Below, piece by piece: positions 1-7,185 of a stretch of DNA of 64,000 nucleotides (its first letter is position 1; the number at the start of each line of letters is the position of its first letter). The stretch lies in NCBI RefSeq assembly GCF_014195325.1, contig NZ_JACIBK010000006.1, positions 186,001 through 250,000 of the forward strand, read 5' to 3'. The notes under the pieces were generated by a model that was not told the DNA's origin, made no database searches, and was given only the letters and a program-made list of their open reading frames with translations. The position numbers and the translations under genes were made by a program. The DNA comes from Rhizobium sp. BK650 (GTDB lineage Bacteria > Pseudomonadota > Alphaproteobacteria > Rhizobiales > Rhizobiaceae).

Positions 1-911
1 TTTTCGAAACCCACGACGGCCTCAGATTGCGTTACGCCGTCTTCCGGTCACAAAGCCCGGTCGCCCATGGGACGGTGGTGCTCCTGCATGGACGCAGCGA
101 ATTCATCGAGAAATATTTCGAGACGATCCGTGATCTCACTGCGAGAGGCCTCTGGGTTGCGACCTACGACCTGCGCGGCCAGGGCGGCTCGCCGCGATTG
201 ATCAAGAAGCGCAATCACGGCCATATCCGCCGCTTTTCCGATTACGAGCGCGATCTCGATACGTTCCTCGAAAAAGTCGTGCTGCCGGATACAAGGCTGC
301 CCTTCTACATGCTCGCTCATTCGACCGGCGGATTGATCGCGCTTTCCGCCGCACCCTACCTGTCCACGCGCATCGAGCGCATGGTGCTGTCGGCCCCTTT
401 TCTTGGCCTTATCGGCCAGGCTTCGTCCGAGGGTGTTATCCGCGCGGTGTCGGCCACGCTGAGCGCTGTCGGCCTCGGGGGTCTGCCGCTCGGCAAGATG
501 AAAGGCCTGCAATTCCCTGACAACCCTCTGACCTCGGATGAAAGGCGTTTCGATCGGAACGCGGCGATCGCCAAAGCCCATCCGGAACTCGCTCTGGGAG
601 CCCCAACCGCCCGCTGGATGCACGAATGCATGAAAGCGATCGACCGGGTGACCCAGCCCTATCATCTCTTCTCGATCACCATTCCCTCTGTCGTCATCGC
701 ACCGACGCGCGACGGGCTGGTGCCCTACACTGCGCAGGAACGACTTTCCCGCTATTTCCGCGCCGGACAGCTCGTGCCGATCAACGGCGCCCGCCACGAA
801 ATATTCCAGGAGAGGGATATGTATCGTGCCGCCGCACTCGCCGCCTTCCACGCCTTCATCCCCGGCAGCGATGCCGAAGCGACGGAAGACGTGACGGCGC
901 TCGGCGTCTGA
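1..911 (+). CDS. alpha/beta hydrolase, lysophospholipase-like (5' partial)
   Basis: Serine hydrolase of the PldB/monoglyceride-lipase type, likely acting on lysophospholipids or other acyl esters. The frame is open to the left edge of the window: from base 3 it reads F-E-T-H-D-G-L-R-L before the TTG at 27. That is the usual start of the family's first strand, so the true start codon lies outside the window. Seen: the nucleophile motif A-H-S-T-G-G (bases about 310-330), the acid in A-P-T-R-D-G-L, and the catalytic His in G-A-R-H-E-I-F-Q near the end, all in family order. An oxyanion-region L-L-H-G-R-S-E is at about 80-100. There is no signal peptide in the visible part, so it is probably cytoplasmic or peripheral to the membrane. 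It converges on hisN, with 18 bases between the stop codons. The exact substrate cannot be told from sequence. Confidence 0.85.
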   Translation, partial: FETHDGLRLRYAVFRSQSPVAHGTVVLLHGRSEFIEKYFETIRDLTARGLWVATYDLRGQGGSPRLIKKRNHGHIRRFSDYERDLDTFLEKVVLPDTRLPFYMLAHSTGGLIALSAAPYLSTRIERMVLSAPFLGLIGQASSEGVIRAVSATLSAVGLGGLPLGKMKGLQFPDNPLTSDERRFDRNAAIAKAHPELALGAPTARWMHECMKAIDRVTQPYHLFSITIPSVVIAPTRDGLVPYTAQERLSRYFRAGQLVPINGARHEIFQERDMYRAAALAAFHAFIPGSDAEATEDVTALGV

Positions 912-929
912 GCCTTATCCTGTGCGTAC

Positions 930-1703
930 CTAGCGCTGCAGGACCGCAATCGCCTCTTCGTAAACCGCCCTGCTGCCGGCAGCGATTATCGATCCGCCGT
1001 TTTCCGGCCGCCCGCCATCCCAGGTCGTTATGATACCGCCAGCACCCTCGATGACAGGGATGAGCCCGCCAACATCATAAGGCTTGAGACCGTTTTCGAT
1101 GACGAGATCGACGTGGCCTGCCGCCAGTAGCGCATAGGCGTAACAATCGCAGCCATATCGGAAGAGACGAACCCTGCCCTCGATCTCGCGATACTTCTCC
1201 ATCTCCTCACCGGCAAAGAGATGCGGCGAGGTGGTGAAGAGGATCGCGCTCGAGAGCGCGCCGCAATCGCGCACCTGCAGCCGGCGCTCGCCTTCCGGCC
1301 CGCTATAGGTCGAACCGTTCTCGTCGCCGAAATAGCGCTCGCCGGTGAAGGGTTGCTCGATCATGCCGGCAACCGCCCGACCTTTTTTCTGCAGACCGAT
1401 CAGCGTCCCCCAGACGGGCACGCCGGAGATGAAGGCGCGCGTGCCGTCGATTGGGTCGATCACCCATACATGCTCACGGTCGAGGCCAACATTGCCATGC
1501 TCCTCGCCCAGAATGCCGTGCTCAGGAAAATGCTGCTCAATCAGCGCACGAATGGCCGTCTCCGCCGCCCTATCACCTTCCGTGACTGGATCGAAACCAG
1601 ACGACAGCTTGTTGGCGACATTGATGCCCGAGCGAAAACGCGGCAAGGTTTCCGCCTTGGCAGCTTCGGCCAGACGGTTGAAGAACGAACGGTCAGGAAG
1701 CAT
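930..1703 (-). CDS. hisN: histidinol-phosphatase, inositol-monophosphatase family
   Basis: 257 aa, full length for the IMPase superfamily. The metal-binding signature is intact: G-E-E-H-G, then D-P-I-D-G-T-R-A-F, and the C-terminal Y-D-V-G-G-L-I-P with a downstream G-A-G-G. The family hydrolyses phosphomonoesters with Mg2+. The rhizobial and actinobacterial branch with this arrangement is annotated as the HisN-type histidinol-phosphatase (penultimate step of histidine synthesis), although the older name SuhB/inositol monophosphatase is also used. Naming it hisN rather than suhB is an inference from this branch and the neighbours. The ATG at 1703 has only a weak Shine-Dalgarno, but no upstream start is available in frame. 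The MmgR-like sRNA lies divergently 5' of it. Confidence 0.8.
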   Translation of the reverse strand: MLPDRSFFNRLAEAAKAETLPRFRSGINVANKLSSGFDPVTEGDRAAETAIRALIEQHFPEHGILGEEHGNVGLDREHVWVIDPIDGTRAFISGVPVWGTLIGLQKKGRAVAGMIEQPFTGERYFGDENGSTYSGPEGERRLQVRDCGALSSAILFTTSPHLFAGEEMEKYREIEGRVRLFRYGCDCYAYALLAAGHVDLVIENGLKPYDVGGLIPVIEGAGGIITTWDGGRPENGGSIIAAGSRAVYEEAIAVLQR

Positions 1704-1822
1704 GGCGAAATCCGTTTGGCTGGCGGGAAATGGCGTTTTTCATAGCGAAAAAGCGGCGGAATGCAAATACGACAGGCAATTACCGATTAGCTGCCCAAAT
1801 ATTTTGCAGCGCAATATGTTGC

Positions 1823-1851
1823 TTGACAATTGTGCAATGCAGCAGTAGTTT
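1823..1851 (+). promoter_or_regulatory. sigma-70 promoter of the MmgR-like sRNA
   Basis: CTTGACA (with -35 hexamer TTGACA at 1823-1828) is followed after 17 bases by TAGTTT (1846-1851). This fits the rhizobial housekeeping pattern CTTGAC-N17-CTATAT with a weak -10. It places the start of transcription at about 1855-1858, immediately before the first hairpin of the RNA. Confidence 0.6.
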
Positions 1852-1856
1852 CTGAT

Positions 1857-1936
1857 TACAGTCTTTTGACTGTAAATACCCTCCTTGGGTGTTTCCTCCC
1901 TAGACTTAGCCGCGCTCACAAAGCGCGGTTTTTTTT
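1857..1936 (+). ncRNA. mmgR: MmgR / suhB-motif (alpha-r8) small RNA
   Basis: Orphan intergenic small RNA of about 80 nt between hisN and the N-formylglutamate amidohydrolase, transcribed opposite to both. Seen: hairpin 1 (TTACAGTC/GACTGTAA, 1856-1863 with 1868-1875), hairpin 2 (ATACCC/GGGTGT, 1876-1881 with 1887-1892), a single-stranded pyrimidine-rich linker TTTCCTCCCTAGACTTAG, and an intrinsic terminator (CCGCGCT/AGCGCGG, 1910-1916 with 1922-1928) followed by eight T. Known: the suhB RNA motif of Rhizobiales, called MmgR in Sinorhizobium meliloti, is about 77 nt, sits beside this same phosphatase gene, and limits polyhydroxybutyrate accumulation. The unpaired CCUCCCU could pair with Shine-Dalgarno sequences (inference). 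Family assignment is from memory of structure and context. Confidence 0.82.
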
Positions 1937-1953
1937 GACCTGAAGCCAGAGAA

Positions 1954-2835
1954 TTATTCGGCGGCAAGCGCCTGGTCGCAGGCAAATTTATCGACATAAT
2001 CGGCCATTTGCCGCATAAACGCCGTGATAGCCGATACAACGGTACCGAAATCCGGCCGCTTCTCCAGCGTTGCCTCATCGACATAAATCGAGCGGTTCAC
2101 TTCGATCTGCAGCGCGTGCAATCCGCGTGACGGGCGGCCATAATGTTCGGTGATGAAGCCGCCGGCGTAAGGCTTGTTGCGGATCGCTGCAAAGCCCATC
2201 TCCTCGAGGATACCAATCGCCGTGCGCGACAGCTCAGCCGAAGCACTGGTGCCGTAGCGATCGCCAATGATAAAATCGGGCCGTGTATTGCTGCCGGCAA
2301 CGCGCACATTGCCCGGCATGGAGTGGCAATCGATCAGCACCCCGAAACCGAACTGGACATGCGTGCGCGCAATCAGCCGCCGCAGCGCGAAATGATAGGG
2401 TTTGTAGACGCTTTCGACACGTTCCAGCCCTTCTTGAACGGGCAGCCGGCGCTCATAGATCTCCATATTTTCAGCCACGATACGCGGAATGGTGCCGAGT
2501 CCGCCCGCAACCCTCAGCGAATTGATATTCGCATAGGGCGGCAGCAACCCATCGAACATGCGCGGATCGAGCTCATAGGGCTCGCGATTGACGTCGAGAT
2601 AGGCGCGCGGGAAATTCGCAAGCAACAGCGGTGCGCCGATATCCACGGCTGCGCCGAATAGTTCATCGACATAATGGTCTTCGGAACGACGTATCGCGAT
2701 ACCTTCCAGCCGCGATTGGGCGATGAATTCCGGTGGATAAATGCGGCCGCTGTGAGGGGAGTTGTAGACGAAGGGAATGGTCTGCGACACGGGCTCATGC
2801 ACTTCAAAAAGCTCGTATTCGCGTATTTCCGGCAC
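1954..2835 (-). CDS. N-formylglutamate amidohydrolase family protein
   Basis: 293 aa, close to the family size. The FGase family (HutG-type) hydrolyses N-formyl-L-glutamate to glutamate and formate, usually in histidine catabolism, but relatives act on other N-acyl amino acids. Seen: N-terminal Y-N-S-P-H-S-G with a putative metal-site His, R-S-E-D-H-Y-V-D-E-L, D-V-N-R-E-P-Y-E-L-D, and L-I-D-C-H-S-M-P and E-V-N-R-S, the conserved blocks in order. Start: GTG at 2835 with GAGGG six bases upstream. No hut genes are nearby, so a role in histidine degradation is not supported by context. The pairing with cpdR, divergent from it, recurs in rhizobia. Confidence 0.8.
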   Translation of the reverse strand: MPEIREYELFEVHEPVSQTIPFVYNSPHSGRIYPPEFIAQSRLEGIAIRRSEDHYVDELFGAAVDIGAPLLLANFPRAYLDVNREPYELDPRMFDGLLPPYANINSLRVAGGLGTIPRIVAENMEIYERRLPVQEGLERVESVYKPYHFALRRLIARTHVQFGFGVLIDCHSMPGNVRVAGSNTRPDFIIGDRYGTSASAELSRTAIGILEEMGFAAIRNKPYAGGFITEHYGRPSRGLHALQIEVNRSIYVDEATLEKRPDFGTVVSAITAFMRQMADYVDKFACDQALAAE

Positions 2836-3026
2836 TTTCTGCCCTCTTTACCATGTCATCAACTGGCTATGTCCGCCATGTTGCCAGTTGCCCGCCCTTA
2901 AGTCCATACTACATAAAGGGGATGGCCGCCTGGGGCTAGGTGATTTCACCGGTTGTTTACCGGGCAAAGTCTAGTGTAGAGGACTGGTATCCCATAAAAA
3001 CAATTAGTGATCAGCGGTCCGGATTA

Positions 3027-3389
3027 ATGACTCAGAAGATACTTCTCGCCGAAGACGACAACGACATGCGCCGCTTCCTCGTGAAGGCGCTAGAAAAGGC
3101 CGGCTACAAGGTCCTTTCCTACGACAATGGCGCGAGCGCTTACGACCGCCTGCGCGAAGAACCCTTCTCTCTGCTGCTGACCGATATCGTCATGCCGGAA
3201 ATGGATGGTATCGAGCTCGCACGCCGTGCAACCGAGCTCGATCCCGACCTGAAGGTCATGTTCATCACTGGTTTTGCAGCCGTAGCACTGAACCCTGATT
3301 CGAAGGCTCCGAAGGATGCGAAGGTCCTTTCCAAGCCTTTCCACCTGCGCGACCTCGTTGACGAGGTCAACAAGATGCTTGCCGCATAA
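3027..3389 (+). CDS. cpdR: single-domain response regulator CpdR
   Basis: 120-aa stand-alone receiver with no output domain. Seen: acidic pair E9-D10-D11, phosphoacceptor D53 in T-D-I-V-M-P-E-M-D-G, the conserved Thr/Ser region F-I-T-G-F-A and Lys in L-S-K-P-F-H. The start chosen is ATG 3027 (M-T-Q-K-I-L-L-A-E-D-D), where the receiver fold begins; upstream in-frame codons back to 2940 have no family similarity. Known: unphosphorylated CpdR in Caulobacter and Sinorhizobium directs ClpXP to the cell pole and promotes turnover of cell-cycle proteins including CtrA; the CckA-ChpT relay phosphorylates it. S. meliloti cpdR1 sits beside an N-formylglutamate amidohydrolase as here. The sequence match to that clade and the context make the name likely. 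Confidence 0.85.
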   Translation: MTQKILLAEDDNDMRRFLVKALEKAGYKVLSYDNGASAYDRLREEPFSLLLTDIVMPEMDGIELARRATELDPDLKVMFITGFAAVALNPDSKAPKDAKVLSKPFHLRDLVDEVNKMLAA

Positions 3390-3429
3390 GGCTTCCTGGC
3401 GGTTCGTCACAAAACTTCAAAAAAGCCTA

Positions 3430-3458
3430 TTGACGGCCCCGGAGGTTTTGTGATCTAT
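3430..3458 (+). promoter_or_regulatory. promoter of tRNA-Val
   Basis: TTGACG (3430-3435), a 17-base spacer and ATCTAT (3453-3458) lie 15 bases before the first base of the tRNA. This is good sigma-70 geometry. Confidence 0.55.
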
Positions 3459-3473
3459 GCGCCGCCATCGGAT

Positions 3474-3548
<75 letters not shown>

Positions 3549-3567
3549 TCCTAATTCGCTGAAAAGC

Positions 3568-3598
3568 AAGGCCTTTCGAGAAATCGAAAGGCCTTTTT
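3568..3598 (+). terminator. intrinsic terminator after tRNA-Val
   Basis: Perfect 11-bp stem AGGCCTTTCGA / TCGAAAGGCCT (3569-3579 and 3584-3594) with a GAAA tetraloop, followed by a run of T. Confidence 0.9.
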
Positions 3599-3755
3599 CA
3601 TTTTGGTTGTCATCGCGGGCGAAGTCATCGACAGCAGTTCTTGTTAGGCCGCAGCGAGACTGCCGAAACCAAATTCAGACACAGAGCCATGGCATGCGCG
3701 ATAATGGAGCTCGAGGCGTTGATTCGCCTCGTCAGGATATGGGGTTCGAATCGAA

Positions 3756-4244
3756 ATGAAATTATCCGCGCTGGCAATCGCCGCCTTTTCTACCCTCGCC
3801 TTCGGCGTTGCAGCCGAGGCGGATGACAATTTTCCCGGTGCGCCCGGCGTCATTGCTCTTGGCGGTAAATGCCAGAAATTGGTCGTAGCCAAGTTCGACG
3901 CCACGAAAGGCTGCAAGGGCGAGCTGGCAAGCGTCACGCTCGTCAACGGCACCGTCACCTTCATCTTCACCTCTGATGGCAAGTTGTTGGGCTTCCAGGG
4001 TGATGGCAAGGGCATCAAACCTGCCTCCAATGGCAATGCCCGGCTGCCGCTCAGCCTCGTCACGACGGGCGTCGGCAACAAGATGACGGGTGAGGTAAAG
4101 GTTGCAGGCTTCTGCACCTTCGGCAATCCCTACGCTGGCAAGCCGACCGCGATCGAATGCACGGCCGAAAGCAAGGATTCGGCCTTCACCGGCAGCTTCC
4201 GCACCAGCGGTAAGGCCCCGGTACAGAAAAACGGCGGAAAATAA
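3756..4244 (+). CDS. secreted hypothetical protein
   Basis: 162 aa of unknown function. Residues 1-22 form a clear Sec signal peptide (M-K-L-S, hydrophobic A/L core, A-A-E-A-D-D cleavage region), so the mature protein of about 140 aa should be periplasmic or secreted. The mature part is rich in Gly, Lys and Thr and predicted mainly beta, with four Cys (in G-K-C-Q, K-G-C-K, G-F-C-T, I-E-C-T) that could form two disulfides. A hairpin CGAGGCG/CGCCTCG (3712-3731) lies in the leader 25 bases before the ATG. The codon usage matches its neighbours. It stands alone between the tRNA terminator and a convergent nuclease-like gene. I do not recognise the family. Confidence 0.7.
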   Translation: MKLSALAIAAFSTLAFGVAAEADDNFPGAPGVIALGGKCQKLVVAKFDATKGCKGELASVTLVNGTVTFIFTSDGKLLGFQGDGKGIKPASNGNARLPLSLVTTGVGNKMTGEVKVAGFCTFGNPYAGKPTAIECTAESKDSAFTGSFRTSGKAPVQKNGGK

Positions 4245-4263
4245 GAGATCGCTAGACCTGGGC

Positions 4264-4986
4264 TCAGGCGCACCAGGAGCCGCCGGCCGATCCCGGCTTC
4301 CTGGCCAACCCCTCATCGATAAGGCGCGTACCGAAGGAGCGCCCATCGCGCGAAACGACGCGCGGTGCGCCCCGGTCATCCGATTTGCCGGCGGCATTCA
4401 TATCGAACGGACCGGCATTGAGAAGCGCCAGCAGCCGTGACTTGGCGGCAAAAGCGATTTTTCGTTCGTCCTCGCAGCGGGCACGGTCCACGTCGGGGCT
4501 GATCATATCGGCGATGACGATCTTCTCGCCCTTATACCAGAAAATGCCGGCGTCACCGACGCAATTGATATGTTCGCCCTGTCCGCAATATCCGAAAGCG
4601 GCCTTGGCACTTTCCGATGAAGATGGGGAAACAGGCGAGATAGAGGCCGGCACGATCTTCGCTGTCGGCACTGGCGCGGGAGGCGACGGTATCGCTACCG
4701 GCGGTAGCGGATCGTTCGTCTGCCGGGGCTTGGTGGCAGGGGCTGCGATGGCGACCTGCTTCGGCGCCTCCCTGGATGGCTGAGATTTGGTTTCAGCCGC
4801 TTCCCGGACGATCGAAGCAGGGGCTTTGCCAAGCATCGGGCGAATGCTTTTCCAATTGTCATAGGCGGCAATGGCGCCCACTGCGGCGACGCCGAGCATC
4901 ATCCAGGGCATCGCGCCTCCTGAGGATGCGCTGCTCTTCCTTTTTGCCGGCGCCCTGCGGCGGCCGCGTGTCGCTGTCTTGGCCAT
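4264..4986 (-). CDS. membrane-anchored staphylococcal-nuclease-like protein, probably catalytically impaired
   Basis: 240 aa. The N-terminus is basic (R/K/A-rich, residues 1-25), followed by one transmembrane segment (about 27-42), a Pro/Ala/Ser-rich linker (about 55-125) and a C-terminal SNase-fold domain (about 128-240). Seen: F-W-Y-K-G-E-K-I, A-D-M-I-S-P-D-V-D, R-C-E-D-E-R, L-L-A-L-L-N-A-G-P-F and D-G-R-S-F-G-T-R-L-I-D-E-G-L-A-R, which line up with thermonuclease-like proteins of rhizobia. The catalytic Arg before I-A-D is Val, the P-E is P-D, and the expected D-R-x-G-R is D-D-R-G-A. Nuclease activity is therefore doubtful and a binding role possible (inference). It is convergent with the secreted protein gene; the stops are 19 bases apart. 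Confidence 0.65.
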   Translation of the reverse strand: MAKTATRGRRRAPAKRKSSASSGGAMPWMMLGVAAVGAIAAYDNWKSIRPMLGKAPASIVREAAETKSQPSREAPKQVAIAAPATKPRQTNDPLPPVAIPSPPAPVPTAKIVPASISPVSPSSSESAKAAFGYCGQGEHINCVGDAGIFWYKGEKIVIADMISPDVDRARCEDERKIAFAAKSRLLALLNAGPFDMNAAGKSDDRGAPRVVSRDGRSFGTRLIDEGLARKPGSAGGSWCA

Positions 4987-5096
4987 CGATCCGATTCCCT
5001 TGAACGGACCGGATTATCGCCGCTCAATCCTTTCCGAAAGGTTGGCAAGGCAGGCCGCGGATCGCTTTTCCAAAGCCGGAATCCTACTACCCATAT

Positions 5097-5122
5097 AAAA
5101 CGCCCGGCGCTTGGCCGGGCGT
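5097..5122 (-). terminator. intrinsic terminator for the small-ORF pair
   Basis: On the minus strand ACGCCCGGCC-AAGC-GCCGGGCGT is followed by TTTTAT. It lies 20 bases after the stop codon at 5143. Confidence 0.75.
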
Positions 5123-5142
5123 CTCGTTCAAACTTTCAGTGA

Positions 5143-5319
5143 TCAGCAGCCTTGCGCTGCGGAAGGCGAGCTGGCGGGCTTTGTGGTTTGCCCACCCTGC
5201 GGTACGGATGGCATCTCGCGCTTACCTATTTCGATCCGGCGTTCGGCCGCATCGCGCACGGCCTGCCATTCATATTCGTGCTGGATGAAGATATCGCGTG
5301 GCACAAGATTCGTCGTCAT
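5143..5319 (-). CDS. small hypothetical protein (58 aa)
   Basis: Begins M-T-T-N-L-V-P-R-D-I-F and is charged, with no membrane segment. The start at 5319 is chosen because AGGTGAG lies six bases upstream. Longer in-frame starts (5379, 5409) would overlap the preceding gene and have no ribosome binding site. It lies 37 bases after the 79-aa gene on the same strand and before a strong terminator, so the two probably form a short transcript. The C-terminus is rich in Pro, Ser and Gln and looks disordered. No family recognised. Confidence 0.55.
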   Translation of the reverse strand: MTTNLVPRDIFIQHEYEWQAVRDAAERRIEIGKREMPSVPQGGQTTKPASSPSAAQGC

Positions 5320-5356
5320 GCGTGTCTCACCTGTCTTTTCGATTGGGAATTGATTT

Positions 5357-5596
5357 TTAGCGCACGGGTTTTGCGACATGGGCATTCTCGCTCTTGATGT
5401 CGGGGCCACCTTTTGAAAGATCGTTGCCGCTCACATGCGCGGGCACGTGGATGTCATGAATGACACCTGGTGTCAGCGTTAGGTCGACATGGTGCGGAGG
5501 CAGAACCTGTGCCTTCTGCATGCGGTTTGGTTTTGCCCGCTTCATCCGCTCCGAGGCTTCCGTACGCCTGTCTGGAACATGGGTCGAATCATGCAT
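5357..5596 (-). CDS. small hypothetical protein (79 aa)
   Basis: Hydrophilic protein rich in His, Pro and Lys (P-P-H-H-V-D, H-D-I-H-V-P-A-H-V), with no signal peptide or membrane segment. A near-perfect Shine-Dalgarno GGAGG sits six bases before the ATG at 5596, which is the main support that it is translated. The His-rich middle part could bind metal (speculative). It is the first gene of the two-gene unit and divergent from the TerC-family gene, sharing a 371-bp intergenic region with it. No family recognised. Confidence 0.55.
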   Translation of the reverse strand: MHDSTHVPDRRTEASERMKRAKPNRMQKAQVLPPHHVDLTLTPGVIHDIHVPAHVSGNDLSKGGPDIKSENAHVAKPVR

Positions 5597-5723
5597 CGTC
5601 GCCCTCCTTCAACAGTATCTGAGCTGTTTTCATTGGCTCGATAGCTGCTAACGAGCGAGCCCTCGTATGGTTCCAAAGAAATCGGTTACCGTGCCCGATC
5701 CGGCGCCTTGACTGGCGCGGCAA

Positions 5724-5741
5724 CTTCACTACCTAGTGAAG
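5724..5741. promoter_or_regulatory. inverted repeat, candidate operator
   Basis: CTTCACTA-CC-TAGTGAAG: an 8-bp perfect dyad with a 2-base centre in the intergenic region between the divergent small-ORF pair and the TerC-family gene. The tight spacing suggests a dimeric regulator site rather than an RNA hairpin. Confidence 0.45.
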
Positions 5742-5759
5742 CACCCGCCGCCTCATCCA

Positions 5760-5874
5760 GACATCGGCTGCGGGGGAACCTGGTGCCGGGCCCCTCTGGC
5801 GAGAGTTATTACGGCGCTCTCGTGATGTCGGTACCGCCTGCAAATTAGCCGGCGGATTTTTCATCGATGAAAAA
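5760..5874 (+). promoter_or_regulatory. structured 5' leader of the TerC-family gene (possible cis-regulatory RNA)
   Basis: Seen: GACATC (5760-5765) pairs with GATGTC (5824-5829), enclosing GC-rich sub-stems including CGAGAG/CTCTCG. A hairpin CCGCC/GGCGG (5834-5838 with 5851-5855) with T5 at 5857-5861 follows, resembling an intrinsic terminator. The T run is itself part of an 18-nt perfect palindrome centred on CATCGATG (5857-5874). This aptamer-plus-terminator layout precedes the start codon by about 95 bases. TerC relatives are often controlled by the yybP-ykoY manganese riboswitch, but its GGGGAGTA hallmark is absent, so the class is unassigned. Confidence 0.45.
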
Positions 5875-5967
5875 GCTCACAATGCCAATCGCGCATGCCC
5901 CTTGCGGTATGCGTTTTTCTGTTTTCACCCCATCGTCCGAAACGGTTTGCGGCTGCGAGGTGCAGCT

Positions 5968-7062
5968 ATGAACCAGCCTCAGTCCCACAAATCCTCGCTC
6001 GGTTATTTCCGCTGGGCCTTTATCGTCACAGCACTCGGCCTTGCGCTCGGCGCCCTCCTCGGCTGGCAGTCGACCGGCACGCTGGGCGGCATGGCCACCG
6101 TTTTCTTCATCTGCACGGTGCTCGCCGTTCTGGAGATCTCGCTCTCCTTCGACAATGCCATCGTGAATGCCAACAAGCTGAAGGAAATGACTCCCGTCTG
6201 GCAGCACCGCTTCCTGACCTGGGGCATCGTCATCGCCGTCTTCGGCATGCGCATCGTCTTTCCGCTCGCAATCGTCGCCATCGCGGCAAAGATCGGCCCT
6301 TGGGAGGCGCTGGTGCTTGCGGCGCGTGAACCGGCCGAATATGCCCGCATCATGAATGATGCGCATCTGCCGATCGCAGCCTTCGGCGGTACGTTCCTGA
6401 TGATGGTCGGCCTCACCTACTTCTTCAACCACGAGAAGGAAGTTCACTGGATCGGCTCGCTGGAGCGGTTGATGGCGCGCTCGGCGACGATCAAGGGCAT
6501 CGAGATCGCCTTCGTGCTCCTGTTGATCCTGCTCTTCTCCTATCTCCTGGAAGGCGAAGATGCGACCACCTTCGTCTATTGCGCCATCTACGGTCTGGTG
6601 ACCTTTCTGGTGGTGGAAGTCATCGGCGGCATCTTGGATGCATCGCAGCGTGCCATGAGCGAGGCGGCAAAAGGCGGCCTCGGTGCCTTCATCTATCTGG
6701 AAGTGCTCGATGCCAGCTTCTCCTTCGACGGCGTCATCGGCGCCTTCGCGCTGACGCAGAACCTCTTCGTCATCGCCATCGGCCTCGGCATCGGCGCCAT
6801 GTATGTACGCTCCATGACGATCATGCTGGTGGAAAAGGGAACGCTTGCGGAATATCGCTATCTGGAACACGGCGCCTTCTACGCGATCCTGATCCTCTCG
6901 GTGATCATGTATGTGCAGACCCTGACGCATATTCCCGAAGTCATCACCGGCCTCGGCGGTGCCGCTCTGATCGGCATCTCGCTCTGGTCGTCGATCCGCT
7001 ACAACAGGCAGGAGCAGCGCAAGGAAGCGCATGTTCCCGAGGAAGAGCGCCTGCGCGCCTGA
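5968..7062 (+). CDS. TerC/DUF475 family integral membrane protein
   Basis: 364 aa with about nine hydrophobic segments. The family signatures are present: acidic residues inside membrane helices in S-F-D-N-A-I-V-N-A-N-K-L (about residue 65) and L-E-V-L-D-A-S-F-S-F-D-G-V-I-G-A-F-A-L-T (about 245). Known: the TerC/Alx/DUF475 group is linked to tellurite resistance and Mn2+ export, and such intramembrane Asp/Asn pairs resemble cation-transport sites; the substrate here is inferred. The start is placed at 5968 (M-N-Q-P-Q-S-H) with GAGGTG seven bases upstream rather than at 5902. Expression is probably controlled by the structured leader. A hairpin follows at 7116-7140. Confidence 0.82.
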   Translation: MNQPQSHKSSLGYFRWAFIVTALGLALGALLGWQSTGTLGGMATVFFICTVLAVLEISLSFDNAIVNANKLKEMTPVWQHRFLTWGIVIAVFGMRIVFPLAIVAIAAKIGPWEALVLAAREPAEYARIMNDAHLPIAAFGGTFLMMVGLTYFFNHEKEVHWIGSLERLMARSATIKGIEIAFVLLLILLFSYLLEGEDATTFVYCAIYGLVTFLVVEVIGGILDASQRAMSEAAKGGLGAFIYLEVLDASFSFDGVIGAFALTQNLFVIAIGLGIGAMYVRSMTIMLVEKGTLAEYRYLEHGAFYAILILSVIMYVQTLTHIPEVITGLGGAALIGISLWSSIRYNRQEQRKEAHVPEEERLRA

Positions 7063-7115
7063 CGGTCAAAAGCCGCGGCGGTCTGGCGCTGCGGCTCGAA
7101 TATCGCCCAAAACAA

Positions 7116-7140
7116 AGCCCGCGACCGACGGTTGCGGGCT
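7116..7140 (-). terminator. hairpin terminator between TerC-family gene and DUF1127-like gene
   Basis: AGCCCGC-ACC / GGT-GCGGGCT stem of about 11 bp with one mismatch. On the minus strand it is followed by TTGTTTTG and serves the 56-aa gene. It may also stop transcripts from the TerC side. Confidence 0.6.
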
Positions 7141-7185
7141 ATTCGTTTGGATGATTTGGTTTTCAACACAGGCATCCGGCACGTC

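Noticed and set aside
3641..3826. 61-codon ORF downstream of the tRNA
   Set aside because: No ribosome binding site; overlaps the signal-peptide start of the secreted protein in another frame.
5760..5829. yybP-ykoY Mn2+ riboswitch
   Set aside because: The layout and neighbour fit, but the conserved GGGGAGTA core is absent by eye, so I report only a structured leader.
5845..7032. Long minus-strand ORF of 395 codons
   Set aside because: Antisense to the TerC/DUF475 gene; composition (His, Glu, Asp, Arg) is typical of a GC-rich shadow frame.
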